From assembly GCF_007896845.1 (NCBI RefSeq), contig NZ_VOHS01000014.1, forward strand, positions 62,001 through 126,000: DNA of 64,000 nucleotides, given 5' to 3'. The translations under genes were made by a program, and so were the position numbers. Shown here in pieces: positions 25,057 through 34,752 of the stretch; the stretch's first letter is position 1, and each line of letters begins with the position of its first letter. Below the pieces are notes generated by a model, which was not told where the DNA came from, did not search any database, and saw nothing but the letters and a program-made list of their open reading frames with translations. This stretch comes from Chitinophaga pinensis. GTDB taxonomy: Bacteria > Bacteroidota > Bacteroidia > Chitinophagales > Chitinophagaceae.

Positions 25057-26985
25057 ATGTTTTCGTTTTTAACCAAAAAGTACGCATATGCAGTTTGTTA
25101 CTGTGTATGCGTATTACTGTCCATAGGTCCGGCTTTTGCCGGCGACCCGATCTATCCGGCGATGCTGATACCCGATTCCCTGAAGAAGCACGCACACGCA
25201 GTAACGCGCAAGGAAGAAATAACGGTGAAGATCAATGACCCGGGAGATGTGCGCGTGACCAAACACTATGTGGTTACCATACTGGATGCGGAAGGCGAAA
25301 AATTCGCGCGGTTTGTCGATAGCTATGACAAGCTGAAGGAAATCCGTTCTGTCAAAGGTACGCTTTATGATGCCCTCGGACTGCCGGTCAAAAAGCTCAA
25401 ACAGAGCGATATACAGGACCTGAGTGGCGCCGGTGCTGATCTGATGAGTGACGATCGTATTAAACATCACCTCTTCTTCCATAACCTGTATCCGCACACG
25501 GTGGAGTATGAAGTGGAGATCAGATACAATCACTCATTTTATCTTCCGGAGTGGCAGCCACAGAGTGAGGAATCCAAGGCCGTGGAACAGAGTAAGCTGA
25601 CTGTAATCACGCCAAAGGATTATGTACTGCGTTATAAAACGTTGAATTATAAAGGAGAACCGGTACAGGGGAATGACGGATCGGATCGTTCTTATACATG
25701 GGAGGTGAAAAATCTTCCCGCAGTTCCTGATGAACCGCTCTCTCCACACTGGGATACCCGTGCCACAGCCGTGTTACTGGCGCCGGCTTCGTTCGAGATG
25801 GCGCAATACAAAGGAACAATGAATACATGGGAGGAGTTTGGGAAATTTACGTATGTGCTCAATCAGGGAAGAGATGTATTGCCGGATAATATGAAACAGA
25901 CCGTACATCAGTTGACCGACGGCCTGACCCGCGAACAAAAGATTACGAAGCTCTATGAATACCTGCAACAACATACCCGTTATATCAGCGTACAATTAGG
26001 TATTGGTGGCTGGCAGACGTTCGACGCCACCTATGTGGCATCCAAGGGGTATGGCGACTGTAAAGCACTGTCGAACTATATGTGCGCAATGCTGAAGGAA
26101 GCTGGTGTCAAAGCTTCGTGCGTGCTGGTGTATGCGGGTGAAGACAGAAGTGATGTAACGCTGGCGGACTTTCCGTCACAACGTTTCAATCATATGATTG
26201 TATGTGCGCCCGGTGAAAAAGATACTACGTGGCTGGAATGTACTAACAGCACTGTTGCAATGGGGTACATGGGAGAATTTACGGGTAACAGGGCGGTGTT
26301 GATCATAGATGAAAAAGGTGGTCAACTGGTACGTACACCCGCTTATTCTATGGAACAGAATGTACAGATCCGGAACGTTGTGGCTAAAGTGGAAGAATCC
26401 GGCGAAATGACAGTAAAGGTTAATAGCCGATACAGTGCTTTGCAGACGGATGGCCTGCATGGTGCGTTGAACAGTCTTACAAAAGAAAAACTGATGGAAG
26501 GACTCAAACAGGTCGGCTTTTTCCCTAGTTATGAGGTCAAAAGCTACGATTGGAAAGAAACGAAATCAGTGTTACCGTATATTGACGAGCAGATCGAAAT
26601 CACTGCCCGTAACTATGCTACGATCACGGGTAAACGTATGTTCATCGAGCCTAATCTGATGAACAAGACTTCCAGAAGACTGTCTGTTGATTCCGTGCGC
26701 ATAGCAGATATCTATCTGAGCCATTCTTATCGTGATATTGATACGGTTACGATCACAATTCCGGAGGGGTATACACCCGAAGCAATTCCACCCGCAACGG
26801 CATTACAAAGCCCTTTTGGCGTCTATTCCTCAAAAGTGACGATTGCAGGCAATGTGATCACCTATACCCGTTCTATAGACCACAAAGGAGGTACTTACCC
26901 CGCCAGTTCCTATGGCGAGCTGGCTAAGTTCTATAATAGTATGTATAAAGCAGACAGGAGCAGGATTGTTCTTGTTAAAAAGTGA
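25057..26985 (+). CDS. DUF3857 / transglutaminase-like exported protein (active-site residues present)
   Basis: This 642-aa paralogue of the preceding gene is secreted to the periplasm (signal peptide ending near GPAFAG). DUF3857 occupies about residues 50-220, and the transglutaminase-like domain contains Cys335 (GYGDCKALSNYM), His379 (RFNHMI) and Glu394 (WLECTN), where many relatives have Asp. A papain-like cysteine-protease-type reaction (peptide cleavage or amide transfer) is plausible. It starts three bases after the previous stop, so the two are co-translated. The gene ends with a paired CCGGTACCGG hairpin and no clear T-run. Confidence 0.9.
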   Translation: MFSFLTKKYAYAVCYCVCVLLSIGPAFAGDPIYPAMLIPDSLKKHAHAVTRKEEITVKINDPGDVRVTKHYVVTILDAEGEKFARFVDSYDKLKEIRSVKGTLYDALGLPVKKLKQSDIQDLSGAGADLMSDDRIKHHLFFHNLYPHTVEYEVEIRYNHSFYLPEWQPQSEESKAVEQSKLTVITPKDYVLRYKTLNYKGEPVQGNDGSDRSYTWEVKNLPAVPDEPLSPHWDTRATAVLLAPASFEMAQYKGTMNTWEEFGKFTYVLNQGRDVLPDNMKQTVHQLTDGLTREQKITKLYEYLQQHTRYISVQLGIGGWQTFDATYVASKGYGDCKALSNYMCAMLKEAGVKASCVLVYAGEDRSDVTLADFPSQRFNHMIVCAPGEKDTTWLECTNSTVAMGYMGEFTGNRAVLIIDEKGGQLVRTPAYSMEQNVQIRNVVAKVEESGEMTVKVNSRYSALQTDGLHGALNSLTKEKLMEGLKQVGFFPSYEVKSYDWKETKSVLPYIDEQIEITARNYATITGKRMFIEPNLMNKTSRRLSVDSVRIADIYLSHSYRDIDTVTITIPEGYTPEAIPPATALQSPFGVYSSKVTIAGNVITYTRSIDHKGGTYPASSYGELAKFYNSMYKADRSRIVLVKK

Positions 26986-26992
26986 AATAATT

Positions 26993-27038
26993 GCAGTCCG
27001 GTACCGGAAAAGCTGTAAAAACAGCAGTCCGGTACCGG
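26993..27038. other. Hairpin with repeated self-complementary arms after the DUF3857 operon
   Basis: GCAGTCCGGTACCGG occurs twice (26993-27007 and 27024-27038). Because CCGGTACCGG is its own reverse complement, the copies can pair with each other around GCTGT-AAAA-ACAGC, giving a long stem-loop. No T-run follows, so it may block transcription or degradation between this operon and clpB. Confidence 0.5.
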
Positions 27039-27137
27039 TATTTCTGACAAAATGCCCCAACTGTTAACCTTGGATCAGGTTTTGTTGTTCTTTATACGTC
27101 GTTTAGAAAGACGAAAAAGGAGAAAACAAAACTGTAT

Positions 27138-29753
27138 ATGAATCTGAACAACTTCACTATTAAATCGCAGGAGATACTGCAACAAGCGCAGCAACTGGCC
27201 TTCAATGGACAACAACAGGCCATTGAGACAGGGCACTTGCTGAAGGCCCTGCTGGAAGACCAGGACAGTGCTATCGACTATTTACTTAAGAAGAATAATA
27301 TAAATGTCAACTTCCTGTCTTCCAGACTGGAAGATCAAATAAAGAAATACCCCCGTATTGCCGGTGGCGAAGCCGGGCAGGTATTGAGCCGTGATGCTAA
27401 TAATGCCATGCTGCGAGCTGGCGCAAGCATCAAGGAGTTTAAAGACGAATTTGTCAGTGTAGAACATCTGTTACTAGGTATACTGGGTGGCAGTGATGAC
27501 ACTGCCAAATTGCTGAAAGATGCAGGTTTGACAGATAAAGGCCTGAAGGCTGCTATCAAAGACCTGCGCAAGGGTAGTACAGTCAATTCCCAAACGGCTG
27601 ATACCCAATATAATTCCCTGCAGAAGTATGCCAAGAACCTGAATGAGCTGGCTCGTGCCGGTAAACTGGACCCTGTCATTGGTCGTGATGAGGAGATCCG
27701 CAGGACCTTACATATCCTTTCCCGCCGTTCAAAAAATAACCCTATTCTGGTCGGAGAACCGGGGGTAGGTAAGACGGCTATTGTGGAAGGACTGGCGCAC
27801 CGTATTATCAACGGAGACGTACCGGAAAACCTGCGTTCAAAGATCATCTATGCGCTTGACATGGGTGCACTGATGGCAGGTGCCAAATACAGAGGGGAAT
27901 TCGAAGAAAGACTGAAATCAGTGATCAAAGAGGTGACAGAAAGTAACGGGGAACTGGTACTCTTCATAGACGAGATCCATACCCTTGTAGGTGCTGGCGC
28001 CATGGAAGGCGCAATGGACGCTGCCAACATCCTGAAACCAGCTCTGGCACGTGGGGAACTGCGTGCGATCGGTGCCACCACACTGACAGAATACCAGAAA
28101 TATTTTGAGAAAGATAAAGCTCTGGAACGCCGTTTCCAGAAAGTAATGGTAGATGAGCCAAACGTAGAAGATGCGATCTCGATCCTTCGTGGTCTGAAAG
28201 AGCGTTACGAAAGTCATCACCACGTGCTGATAAAAGACGAAGCGATCATTGCAGCGGTAGAATTATCACACCGTTACATTACTGATCGTTTCCTGCCGGA
28301 TAAGGCAATTGACCTGATCGATGAAAGTGCGGCTAAACTCCGACTGGAAATGAATTCCATGCCGGAAGAACTGGATGAACTGGAACGTCGTATCAGACAG
28401 CTGGAAATCGAAAGAGAAGCGATCAAACGTGAGAATGACGAAGACAAACTGCGTGAGCTGAATAGCGAAATTGCCCGTCTGGGAGAACAACGCAGCACTT
28501 TTAAAGCGAAATGGCAGGAAGAAAAAGAGATTGTAGACAAATTGCAGGCTGCCAAAGGCGATATTGAAAATCTGAAGCTGGAAGCAGAACAGGCAGAACG
28601 TAACGGGGAATATGGCCGTGTAGCTGAGATCCGTTATGGTAAGGTGAAAGAGCAGGAAGAGCTGGTCGCAAGATATACTGCGGAGTTAAATGAAATGTCA
28701 ACAGACCATAAACGTCTGCTGAAAGAAGAGGTAGATGCAGAAGATATAGCAGAAAACGTTGCCAAAGCAACAGGTATTCCGGTATCAAGAATGCTGCAAA
28801 GTGAAAGAGACAAACTGCTCAATCTGGAAGATGAACTGCACAAACGTGTGGTGGGTCAGGAAGAAGCGATTATCGCAGTATCTGATGCGATCCGCAGAAG
28901 CAGGGCAGGATTACAGGATCCTAAACGTCCGATAGGTTCGTTTATCTTCCTTGGTACTACCGGTGTTGGTAAAACCGAACTGGCCAAAGCCCTTGCGGAG
29001 TATCTCTTCGATGATGATTCCATGATGACGCGTATCGATATGAGTGAATATCAGGAGAAACACGCAGTAAGCCGTCTGGTAGGTGCGCCTCCGGGATATG
29101 TAGGATATGATGAAGGCGGACAGCTGACAGAAGCCGTAAGGCGCAAACCTTACTCTGTCGTGCTGCTGGATGAGATAGAAAAGGCGCACCCGGATACTTT
29201 TAACATTCTGTTACAGGTATTGGACGATGGTCGTCTGACAGATAATAAAGGTCGTGTGGTGAACTTTAAAAACACCATTATCATCATGACCAGTAATATG
29301 GGTAGCCAGATTATTCAGGAAAATTTCGAAAGGATTGACGAGAGCAATCGTGAGGATATAGTGGATGCTACCAAAGCAGAGGTGATGAACCTACTGAAAC
29401 AGACTATCCGACCTGAGTTCCTGAACCGTGTGGATGAGGTGATTATGTTCCAGCCACTGCTGCGTGAAGAAATTAAGGGAATAATTAACATTCAGTTACA
29501 ACAGTTAAAGGACCTTGTAGCGCAAAATGGCATGATATTGGAATTCTCTGATTACGCGCTCGACTATCTGGCCATTCAGGGTTATGACCCGCAGTTCGGG
29601 GCAAGACCACTGAAAAGGTTGATACAGAAAGAGATCATCAACCTGCTGAGTAAAAAGATACTTGCAGGAGATATCGACAAGTCCAAGCCGGTGTTGATTG
29701 ACGTGTTTGACGGAGTAGTAGTAATCAGAAACAATCACACAGTAGGCGCGTAA
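27138..29753 (+). CDS. clpB: ATP-dependent chaperone ClpB
   Basis: ClpB is the Hsp100 disaggregase that works with DnaK to rescue aggregated proteins in the cytoplasm. The 871 aa show the N-terminal Clp_N repeat domain (1-150), NBD1 with Walker A GEPGVGKT (Lys212), the coiled-coil middle domain (about 400-530, rich in Glu/Lys/Arg) and NBD2 with Walker A GTTGVGKT (Lys612), [10 protein letters not shown] and sensor NMGSQ. The middle domain separates ClpB from ClpA/C. It starts 99 bp after the hairpin and ends in a terminator at 29795-29824. No recognisable heat-shock operator was seen. Confidence 0.97.
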   Translation: MNLNNFTIKSQEILQQAQQLAFNGQQQAIETGHLLKALLEDQDSAIDYLLKKNNINVNFLSSRLEDQIKKYPRIAGGEAGQVLSRDANNAMLRAGASIKEFKDEFVSVEHLLLGILGGSDDTAKLLKDAGLTDKGLKAAIKDLRKGSTVNSQTADTQYNSLQKYAKNLNELARAGKLDPVIGRDEEIRRTLHILSRRSKNNPILVGEPGVGKTAIVEGLAHRIINGDVPENLRSKIIYALDMGALMAGAKYRGEFEERLKSVIKEVTESNGELVLFIDEIHTLVGAGAMEGAMDAANILKPALARGELRAIGATTLTEYQKYFEKDKALERRFQKVMVDEPNVEDAISILRGLKERYESHHHVLIKDEAIIAAVELSHRYITDRFLPDKAIDLIDESAAKLRLEMNSMPEELDELERRIRQLEIEREAIKRENDEDKLRELNSEIARLGEQRSTFKAKWQEEKEIVDKLQAAKGDIENLKLEAEQAERNGEYGRVAEIRYGKVKEQEELVARYTAELNEMSTDHKRLLKEEVDAEDIAENVAKATGIPVSRMLQSERDKLLNLEDELHKRVVGQEEAIIAVSDAIRRSRAGLQDPKRPIGSFIFLGTTGVGKTELAKALAEYLFDDDSMMTRIDMSEYQEKHAVSRLVGAPPGYVGYDEGGQLTEAVRRKPYSVVLLDEIEKAHPDTFNILLQVLDDGRLTDNKGRVVNFKNTIIIMTSNMGSQIIQENFERIDESNREDIVDATKAEVMNLLKQTIRPEFLNRVDEVIMFQPLLREEIKGIINIQLQQLKDLVAQNGMILEFSDYALDYLAIQGYDPQFGARPLKRLIQKEIINLLSKKILAGDIDKSKPVLIDVFDGVVVIRNNHTVGA

Positions 29754-29794
29754 CAAAATTTTCTATTCAAATACGACGATATACAGTTACGAAT

Positions 29795-29824
29795 ACCCGG
29801 GTAATTCTTTATCCGGGTTTTTTT
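29795..29824 (+). terminator. clpB terminator
   Basis: ACCCGG and CCGGGT pair (two further pairs extend the stem) around an AT-rich loop, followed by seven T. It lies about 40 bp after the stop at 29753. Confidence 0.8.
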
Positions 29825-29876
29825 ATGCAAATCCGATCATAATGATCTTTCCTATCTTTATAACCAATTGTATTTA

Positions 29877-30440
29877 ATGACGCTTCAACAAATCCTGAAT
29901 AATATCTATCCGCTTCCGGTGGAATCATCCGTCCTGTTAGAGCGGATCGCTGAACAAAAAAGTTACCCCCGGGGGCACTTATTGTTACGTGCAGGAAGGA
30001 TTGAGGATCAGGTTTATTTCATCAAACAAGGCATTGCCCGGGCATTTTCTGAAAAACGCGACCGGAATGTGACATTCTGGTTCGGTCAGGAAGGAGACGC
30101 CGTGGTATCAATGCGTAGTTACGTTGAACAGAAGCCCGGGTACGAGCATATAGAACTGCTGGAAGATTGTGAACTCTACCAGATGGATGCCGGCAGACTT
30201 CAGGTGCTATACCGGGAGGATATCAATATTGCTAATTGGGGCAGGAAGTTTGCCGAAAAAGAGATCATCAAAACTGAAAACAGGCTGATCAAATTGCAGA
30301 TTGGCAGTGCCAGCGAACGTTACAGGGAATTTATGGAGGAAAACCCAGCTTTGCTGCAGCGTGTTCCCCTCGGTCATATCGCCTCTTATCTTGGCATATC
30401 GGCGGTCAGTTTAAGCCGGATCAGGGCTGAAAAAGGCTAA
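29877..30440 (+). CDS. Crp/Fnr-family transcriptional regulator
   Basis: This 187-aa regulator has an N-terminal cyclic-nucleotide-binding-like beta-barrel (about 20-110: LLRAGRIEDQVYFIKQGIAR, FWFGQEGDAVVS) and a C-terminal helix-turn-helix (about 150-185: PLGHIASYLGISAVSLSRIR). The start at 29877 is the first ATG, preceded only by a TTG three codons upstream. The ligand is probably not cAMP, because the canonical Arg/Ser phosphate-binding loop is not seen. It precedes an SMR exporter by 67 bp and may control it. Confidence 0.87.
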   Translation: MTLQQILNNIYPLPVESSVLLERIAEQKSYPRGHLLLRAGRIEDQVYFIKQGIARAFSEKRDRNVTFWFGQEGDAVVSMRSYVEQKPGYEHIELLEDCELYQMDAGRLQVLYREDINIANWGRKFAEKEIIKTENRLIKLQIGSASERYREFMEENPALLQRVPLGHIASYLGISAVSLSRIRAEKG

Positions 30441-30480
30441 TTATTTAACATTTGTAAAGTCCATGCGTCCTTACACTGTC

Positions 30481-30488
30481 TAATTTTG
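30481..30488 (+). promoter_or_regulatory. -7 box before the SMR exporter gene
   Basis: TAATTTTG matches TAnnTTTG exactly, 19 bp before the ATG at 30508. It implies that the exporter can be transcribed separately from the Crp/Fnr gene. Confidence 0.5.
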
Positions 30489-30507
30489 CCCTGAAACAAA
30501 AAGGACT

Positions 30508-30837
30508 ATGAACTGGATCATTCTGATAATCGGAGGACTATTCGAAGTAGGATTTACTTTTAGCTTAGGGAAAGCAAAAGAAGCGGCAGGCAATGCTGTT
30601 TATTTCTGGTATACGTGTTTTGCGGTCTGTCTGATACTCAGCATGTATACGCTGATGAAGGCCACCCAGACCTTACCGTTGGGTACCGCCTATGCGGTAT
30701 GGACAGGAATCGGTGCCGTAGGGACTGTATTAGTAGGTATTCTGGTGTTTAAGGAACCGGCTACCTTCCTGAGAGTACTATTTATAGCGACCCTGATCGG
30801 TTCCATCATTGGGTTGAAAGTTGTGTCACCGCATTAA
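30508..30837 (+). CDS. SMR-family exporter (SugE/Gdx-like)
   Basis: This 109-aa four-helix small multidrug-resistance protein has the essential Glu13 in TM1 (IIGGLFEVGF). The TM3 segment LPLGTAYAVWTGIGAVGTVLVG fits the SugE/Gdx branch, which exports guanidinium in other bacteria, more than the EmrE multidrug branch. It works as an antiparallel dimer in the inner membrane. The Crp/Fnr gene upstream may be its regulator. A hairpin follows at 30862-30929. No guanidine riboswitch was recognised upstream. Confidence 0.9.
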   Translation: MNWIILIIGGLFEVGFTFSLGKAKEAAGNAVYFWYTCFAVCLILSMYTLMKATQTLPLGTAYAVWTGIGAVGTVLVGILVFKEPATFLRVLFIATLIGSIIGLKVVSPH

Positions 30838-30861
30838 ATAAAAAGCGCTTTAAAATAATTG

Positions 30862-30929
30862 ACCGGGTCTTGCCCGGTTATGAACCTGATGAAACAGCAT
30901 TCTTATATAGGGTGCGCCTTCATCAGGTT
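30862..30929 (+). terminator. Hairpin pair after the SMR gene
   Basis: ACCGGG-TCTTG-CCCGGT (30862-30878) is followed by AACCTGATGAA (30883-30893) pairing with TTCATCAGGTT (30919-30929) before TCTTCTTT. The second stem is the likelier transcript end. The rest of the stretch to the deaminase start is not gene-like. Confidence 0.55.
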
Positions 30930-31040
30930 TCTTCTTTATGTCCGCTTTACCTGATAGATTGTTTTGCAGCAGTTTCCGCCTTACAGGTCTCCATCATACA
31001 AGCAGTATTATCCCTGCACACGCGGCGCGTCAATTTTGTG

Positions 31041-31048
31041 TATTTTTG
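31041..31048 (+). promoter_or_regulatory. -7 box before the guanine deaminase gene
   Basis: TATTTTTG matches TAnnTTTG, 16 bp before the chosen start at 31065, implying a very short leader. This also supports the choice of start over the long upstream open frame. Confidence 0.5.
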
Positions 31049-31064
31049 GTACAAAGCAACATTT

Positions 31065-31544
31065 ATGATCGGAGAAAGAGAAAAACGGTTTATGCAGATG
31101 GCGGTGGACCTTTCCCGCGAGGGAATGGAAAAAGGGGACGGAGGTCCTTTCGGCGCTATTGTTGTACGGGGAGAAGAGATCGTAGGACGTGGCTGGAATC
31201 AGGTATTGACATTCAATGATCCCACGGCACATGCAGAAGTCGTGGCTATCAGGGATGCCTGTGCCAATCTGAATACTTTCCAGCTGCACGATTGTGAGAT
31301 ATTTACATCCTGTGAACCCTGCCCGATGTGCCTGGGGGCTATTTACTGGGCCAGACCCCAACGCGTGTATTTTGCCAATACAAAGGATGATGCCGCAGCC
31401 ATTGATTTTGATGACTCATTTATCTACCGGGAGATACAGGTACCACACTCTGACAAGAAGATCCCTTTTATAGCGTTTCCTTCTGAAGCCGCTGCTGCGG
31501 TGTTCAGGGATTGGCAGATCAAAGGAGACAGGACGCTGTATTAA
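31065..31544 (+). CDS. guaD: Guanine deaminase / nucleoside deaminase
   Basis: This 159-aa cytidine/deoxycytidylate-deaminase-fold enzyme is predicted to convert guanine to xanthine. The zinc site reads HAEVVAIRDAC (His-Ala-Glu) and PCPMCLGAIYWARP (two Cys). The segments GGPFGAIVV, TFNDPTAHAE and FDDSFIYREI match Bacillus-type GuaD more than TadA. The frame runs open upstream to about 30870 without conserved sequence, so the ATG at 31065 is chosen. A long bidirectional terminator follows at 31631-31677. Confidence 0.88.
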   Translation: MIGEREKRFMQMAVDLSREGMEKGDGGPFGAIVVRGEEIVGRGWNQVLTFNDPTAHAEVVAIRDACANLNTFQLHDCEIFTSCEPCPMCLGAIYWARPQRVYFANTKDDAAAIDFDDSFIYREIQVPHSDKKIPFIAFPSEAAAAVFRDWQIKGDRTLY

Positions 31545-31630
31545 ATTAAGCATTAAAATTTAGGATGAAGAACTGGTGAGTCTCACTTAGTGGAGAGGCT
31601 TTCAGGGAAGGGGTGTGTCCAGAAAAACGC

Positions 31631-31677
31631 AATAATAAATCGGCTGCCCGATATGACCGGGCAGCCGATTTATTATT
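31631..31677. terminator. Bidirectional terminator with a 20-bp perfect stem
   Basis: AATAATAAATCGGCTGCCCG (31631-31650) and its exact complement (31658-31677) form a 20-bp stem around a 7-nt loop. The AT-rich outer part gives T-rich ends on both strands, so it can stop the plus-strand deaminase transcript and the minus-strand transcript from 31784. Confidence 0.85.
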
Positions 31678-31783
31678 AATCAGGAATAAAAATCAAGAAT
31701 TGTTCACTGTACTTATGTAGAGAGGCTTTCTATTTAAACGCAAGGCTAAGCAATTCCTGATTCTTAATTCCTGATTGAAAGAA

Positions 31784-31966
31784 TTAAGCAGCTTTTTTAG
31801 CAGCAGCGTGATGTGCTTTATGCGCTTTAGCTGTTGTATCAGCAGCTGGTTTCTCAGTTTTAGCTTTTTCTTTTTTAGCAGGTTTCGCAGCTGGAGTTTG
31901 TGCGAAAGTGATAGCGCTAACACTCATAAATACCGCTGCTACAATAAGACCTTTTTTGATGTTCAT
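31784..31966 (-). CDS. Small exported Lys/Ala-rich protein
   Basis: This 60-aa protein has a signal peptide (MNIKKGLIVAAVFMSVSAITFAQ) and a short mature chain made almost wholly of Ala, Lys, Pro, Thr and His, ending in HKAHHAAAKKAA. The make-up recalls acid-shock proteins of the Asr type, although no homology can be claimed for such low-complexity sequence. The start at 31966 is chosen because the signal peptide begins there. It sits downstream of the sensor-kinase gene in the same direction. A similar 78-aa protein lies on the other side of that kinase (34516-34752). Confidence 0.7.
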   Translation of the reverse strand: MNIKKGLIVAAVFMSVSAITFAQTPAAKPAKKEKAKTEKPAADTTAKAHKAHHAAAKKAA

Positions 31967-32108
31967 GATCGTAAGTTTTAAAAATGTGTTTGAGAGATGA
32001 ATTGTTTTCAATTACTGAAGTAAAGGTACAGCTGGAATGAGCGCGTATCGGGCGGTTTCGGTGAAAAGGGGCTAAGTGTCGTTGAAAAGCCTCAATCGGG
32101 AGTCGGAG

Positions 32109-34313
32109 TTAAAAAAGTAATTGCAGAGTTTCCTGCAAAGCCTGTATACACAAGCGTTTCAGGGTGTTAAACTGATCAGTTACCAATGCTTTGTCGTAGT
32201 TAAGTTCCACACGTTCAAGTGATTCCAGTATCGGGTAGAGATGTGTTTCCAGTCCGATAAAGGAAATAGTTGTTTTAAGCGTATGTGCGGTGCGACGTAT
32301 ATCCGTAGCTGCTTCCTCATCAATTGCCTTTTTGAGCATCGAAAGATCTTCTGGCAGCTGCGTAACGAATTGCGTCAGCATATTCTGTTCGAAAGCTTTA
32401 TCTCCGCGGGAAAGCTGCTGCAGATACTCCATTTGTACAAGGGAGGATTCTCCGTTGGCAGGATATCCGTTATGTTGGTGTGCATAATGTTCCGGTGTAC
32501 TGCTTTTACCCGTAAAGACCTGTATCATCCGATAGAGTTCTTCTTCCCGTATCGGTTTTGAGAGGTATTCATTCATACCGGCTTGCAGGCATTTCTCTCT
32601 TTCTCCTGCCATCGCGTGTGCGGTCATGGCCACGATTGGAATATTGGAGTGTAATTCTTCCCGTATCTTTCTGGTAGCGGTATAACCGTCCATTTCCGGC
32701 ATCTGGATATCCATCAGGATCAGGTCAAAATGTTGTTTTGACAAGGTATTCAGGGCTTCCTGTCCGTTACTGACCAGCTGATAATGCAATTGTCTGTTCC
32801 CCAGCAGGTGGCGCAGCAGGTTTTGGTTCATGCGATTGTCTTCCGCTACCAGCAGACGTATATCCGGTTGTTGGGGCAGGGTAAAGTGTTCTTGTGAATA
32901 GCCGGAATGTTCTGTGCCTTCAGCCAGCAGTTCACCCTGTGTATAGGGGAGTTCTACGAGGAAGGTGCTGCCTTTTCCGGGCTCGCTTTCCACTTTGATA
33001 GTGCCATGTTGCAATTCTACCAGTTGTTTTACGATGGTGAGTCCTAATCCGGTACCGCCGTATTTACGGGTAATATCCGCTTCTGCCTGATTGAAACGGT
33101 CAAATATGGTAGACAGTTTATTTTGTGAGATGCCAATGCCTGTATCAGAGACGGTGAACAGCAGGCGCACACCGGACTCATTCCCGCTTACAGGTGAGAC
33201 CCTGACATTCACGCGTCCCTGTGGGGTGAATTTGATAGCATTGTTGATCAGGTTGACAAGCACCTGTGTCAGCCGCATGACGTCTCCATAGAGGATGTCG
33301 GGCACGCCGGCGTCTATCTGGACACTCAGATCCAGTGATTTCTCCTGTGCTTTGGGCTGGAACATCAGCTGAAGGGAATGCATCATTCCCCTGAGACTAA
33401 ATGATACCGGTTCAAGGCGCATCATGCCTGATTCTATTTTAGAGATGTCGAGTATATCGTTGATGATATCCAGCAGGTTTTCGCCGGCATGCTGAATAGA
33501 AGCTACATATTCCTTTGATTTCTCATTAAGGGGTTGTTGTTGCAGCAGATGAGTGAAACCCAGTACGGCGTTCATGGGTGTCCTGATCTCATGACTCATA
33601 TTAGCAAGGAACTGGTCTTTCACGACGGTGAGTTTCTTTTCCTGTCGCTGCGAATGGTCGAGCGCTTCTATGAGCTGTTCCTGCTTATAAATACGGCTGG
33701 TGATATAGAGGAAAGACAGCAGACTGGATAAACAGGCAAAAAAGAGCATGATCGTGCCCCAGTTTAATGCTTTTTGTCCGCTGGTGTCTATAAGATGTGT
33801 CGTCCTGTTTACTTCCGTCTGCCGGGTACTGTCCAGCGCGTGTAATATCACATTGATTGCTTCGCCAAGGCGTTTCCCTTTCTGGGCATTGATCATCCTT
33901 TCGGCGGACCATTTCCCTTTCAGGTAAAAGCTATCCAGTACGGCTATGTTGAAGTTATTTTTCTCGTCTACGAGGTAGTTGAGCTGAGTGAGGAGTTTTT
34001 CAGTACTGTCATTCAGGACCAGTTTATTGATTTCACCCAGATCTGCTTTGATAACGGCTACTTCAGCTTCAATACCGGTAATATTGAGGGTGTCCTGAGA
34101 AATAACGGTGCCACGTACTTTGCTATCGGTTTTGGCTATATTGGTCTGCAGTTTCTGCAGTTCATTCTTGACGTTTAGTTCATCCAGCAGCTTTTCGTTG
34201 CCGGAAATGAGCTTACGGATGTTCTGAGCTGAGTTGAATTGCAGCACTATGAATAGTACGAGGCCTATTACGAACAGGCCCAGCAGGTAATATTTAATCA
34301 GCTTTGGCTGCAT
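32109..34313 (-). CDS. Hybrid sensor histidine kinase with receiver and HPt domains
   Basis: This 734-aa inner-membrane sensor has TM1 at about 9-26, an extracytoplasmic helical region (about 30-185, CHASE3-like in length and helicity) and TM2 at about 186-206. HisKA follows with His241 (NMSHEIRTPMNAVLGF), then HATPase_c (VLVNLINNAIKFTPQG, DTGIGIS, GGTGLGLTIV). A receiver (LLVAEDNRMNQN; phospho-Asp in DLILMDIQMPEMDG) and a C-terminal HPt domain with His in RRTAHTLKTTISFIG complete the phosphorelay. No DNA-binding partner is adjacent. It is flanked by two small basic exported proteins, which may be its targets or ligands, but this is only a positional hint. Confidence 0.93.
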   Translation of the reverse strand: MQPKLIKYYLLGLFVIGLVLFIVLQFNSAQNIRKLISGNEKLLDELNVKNELQKLQTNIAKTDSKVRGTVISQDTLNITGIEAEVAVIKADLGEINKLVLNDSTEKLLTQLNYLVDEKNNFNIAVLDSFYLKGKWSAERMINAQKGKRLGEAINVILHALDSTRQTEVNRTTHLIDTSGQKALNWGTIMLFFACLSSLLSFLYITSRIYKQEQLIEALDHSQRQEKKLTVVKDQFLANMSHEIRTPMNAVLGFTHLLQQQPLNEKSKEYVASIQHAGENLLDIINDILDISKIESGMMRLEPVSFSLRGMMHSLQLMFQPKAQEKSLDLSVQIDAGVPDILYGDVMRLTQVLVNLINNAIKFTPQGRVNVRVSPVSGNESGVRLLFTVSDTGIGISQNKLSTIFDRFNQAEADITRKYGGTGLGLTIVKQLVELQHGTIKVESEPGKGSTFLVELPYTQGELLAEGTEHSGYSQEHFTLPQQPDIRLLVAEDNRMNQNLLRHLLGNRQLHYQLVSNGQEALNTLSKQHFDLILMDIQMPEMDGYTATRKIREELHSNIPIVAMTAHAMAGEREKCLQAGMNEYLSKPIREEELYRMIQVFTGKSSTPEHYAHQHNGYPANGESSLVQMEYLQQLSRGDKAFEQNMLTQFVTQLPEDLSMLKKAIDEEAATDIRRTAHTLKTTISFIGLETHLYPILESLERVELNYDKALVTDQFNTLKRLCIQALQETLQLLF

Positions 34314-34432
34314 AGTGCTCTGCGGTGTTTTGTTAAAATTACGAATTTGTACAGTGTATTTCTCTTTCGGGGAGAAGGTATCTGGTTGGCGCCATTGTAC
34401 AGTGATCAGGGGATGATGATTTTCTCACAATG

Positions 34433-34477
34433 CGAATGACGAATCACGAATGTGTTGCATTCGTCACCCGTCATTCG
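34433..34477. terminator. Nested hairpin between the small basic protein gene and the kinase gene
   Basis: CGAATGACG (34433-34441) pairs with CGTCATTCG (34469-34477), and inside it ACGAATG (34446-34452) pairs with CATTCGT (34458-34464). It lies just after the stop of the minus-strand gene at 34516 and upstream of the kinase start. It is probably a transcription end, although only short T-runs follow. Confidence 0.55.
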
Positions 34478-34515
34478 AAAATTTTGAACCAAAATCCTAT
34501 TTATAGACAGCCTGC

Positions 34516-34752
34516 TTATTTAGCAGCTTTCTTTGCGTGATGTTTCTTGTGCGCTTTCTTTGCGTGAGGCGCAGCTGCTGGTTTGGACGGTTCCTGTTTA
34601 GCGTTAACAGTTGTAGCTTTAGTTGCTGCAGGTTTTACTGTAGCATGTGTAGTAGTAGCTTTAGCTTTTGCGGCGTGAACCGGAGTAGCAGCGAAGGTTG
34701 CGGTACCAGCGAAGATCATGGCAGCTGCCATCATTATTCCTAACTTTTTCAT
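34516..34752 (-). CDS. Small exported Lys/Ala/His-rich protein
   Basis: This 78-aa protein has a signal peptide (MKKLGIMMAAAMIFAGTATFA) followed by a mature chain of Ala, Lys, Thr, Pro and His, ending PHAKKAHKKHHAKKAAK. Like its neighbour at 31784-31966 it resembles Asr-type acid-shock proteins in composition. The two share style rather than alignable sequence. It is transcribed toward the sensor kinase and is separated from it by a hairpin. The charge and histidine content suggest proton or metal buffering in the periplasm, which is an inference. Confidence 0.7.
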   Translation of the reverse strand: MKKLGIMMAAAMIFAGTATFAATPVHAAKAKATTTHATVKPAATKATTVNAKQEPSKPAAAPHAKKAHKKHHAKKAAK

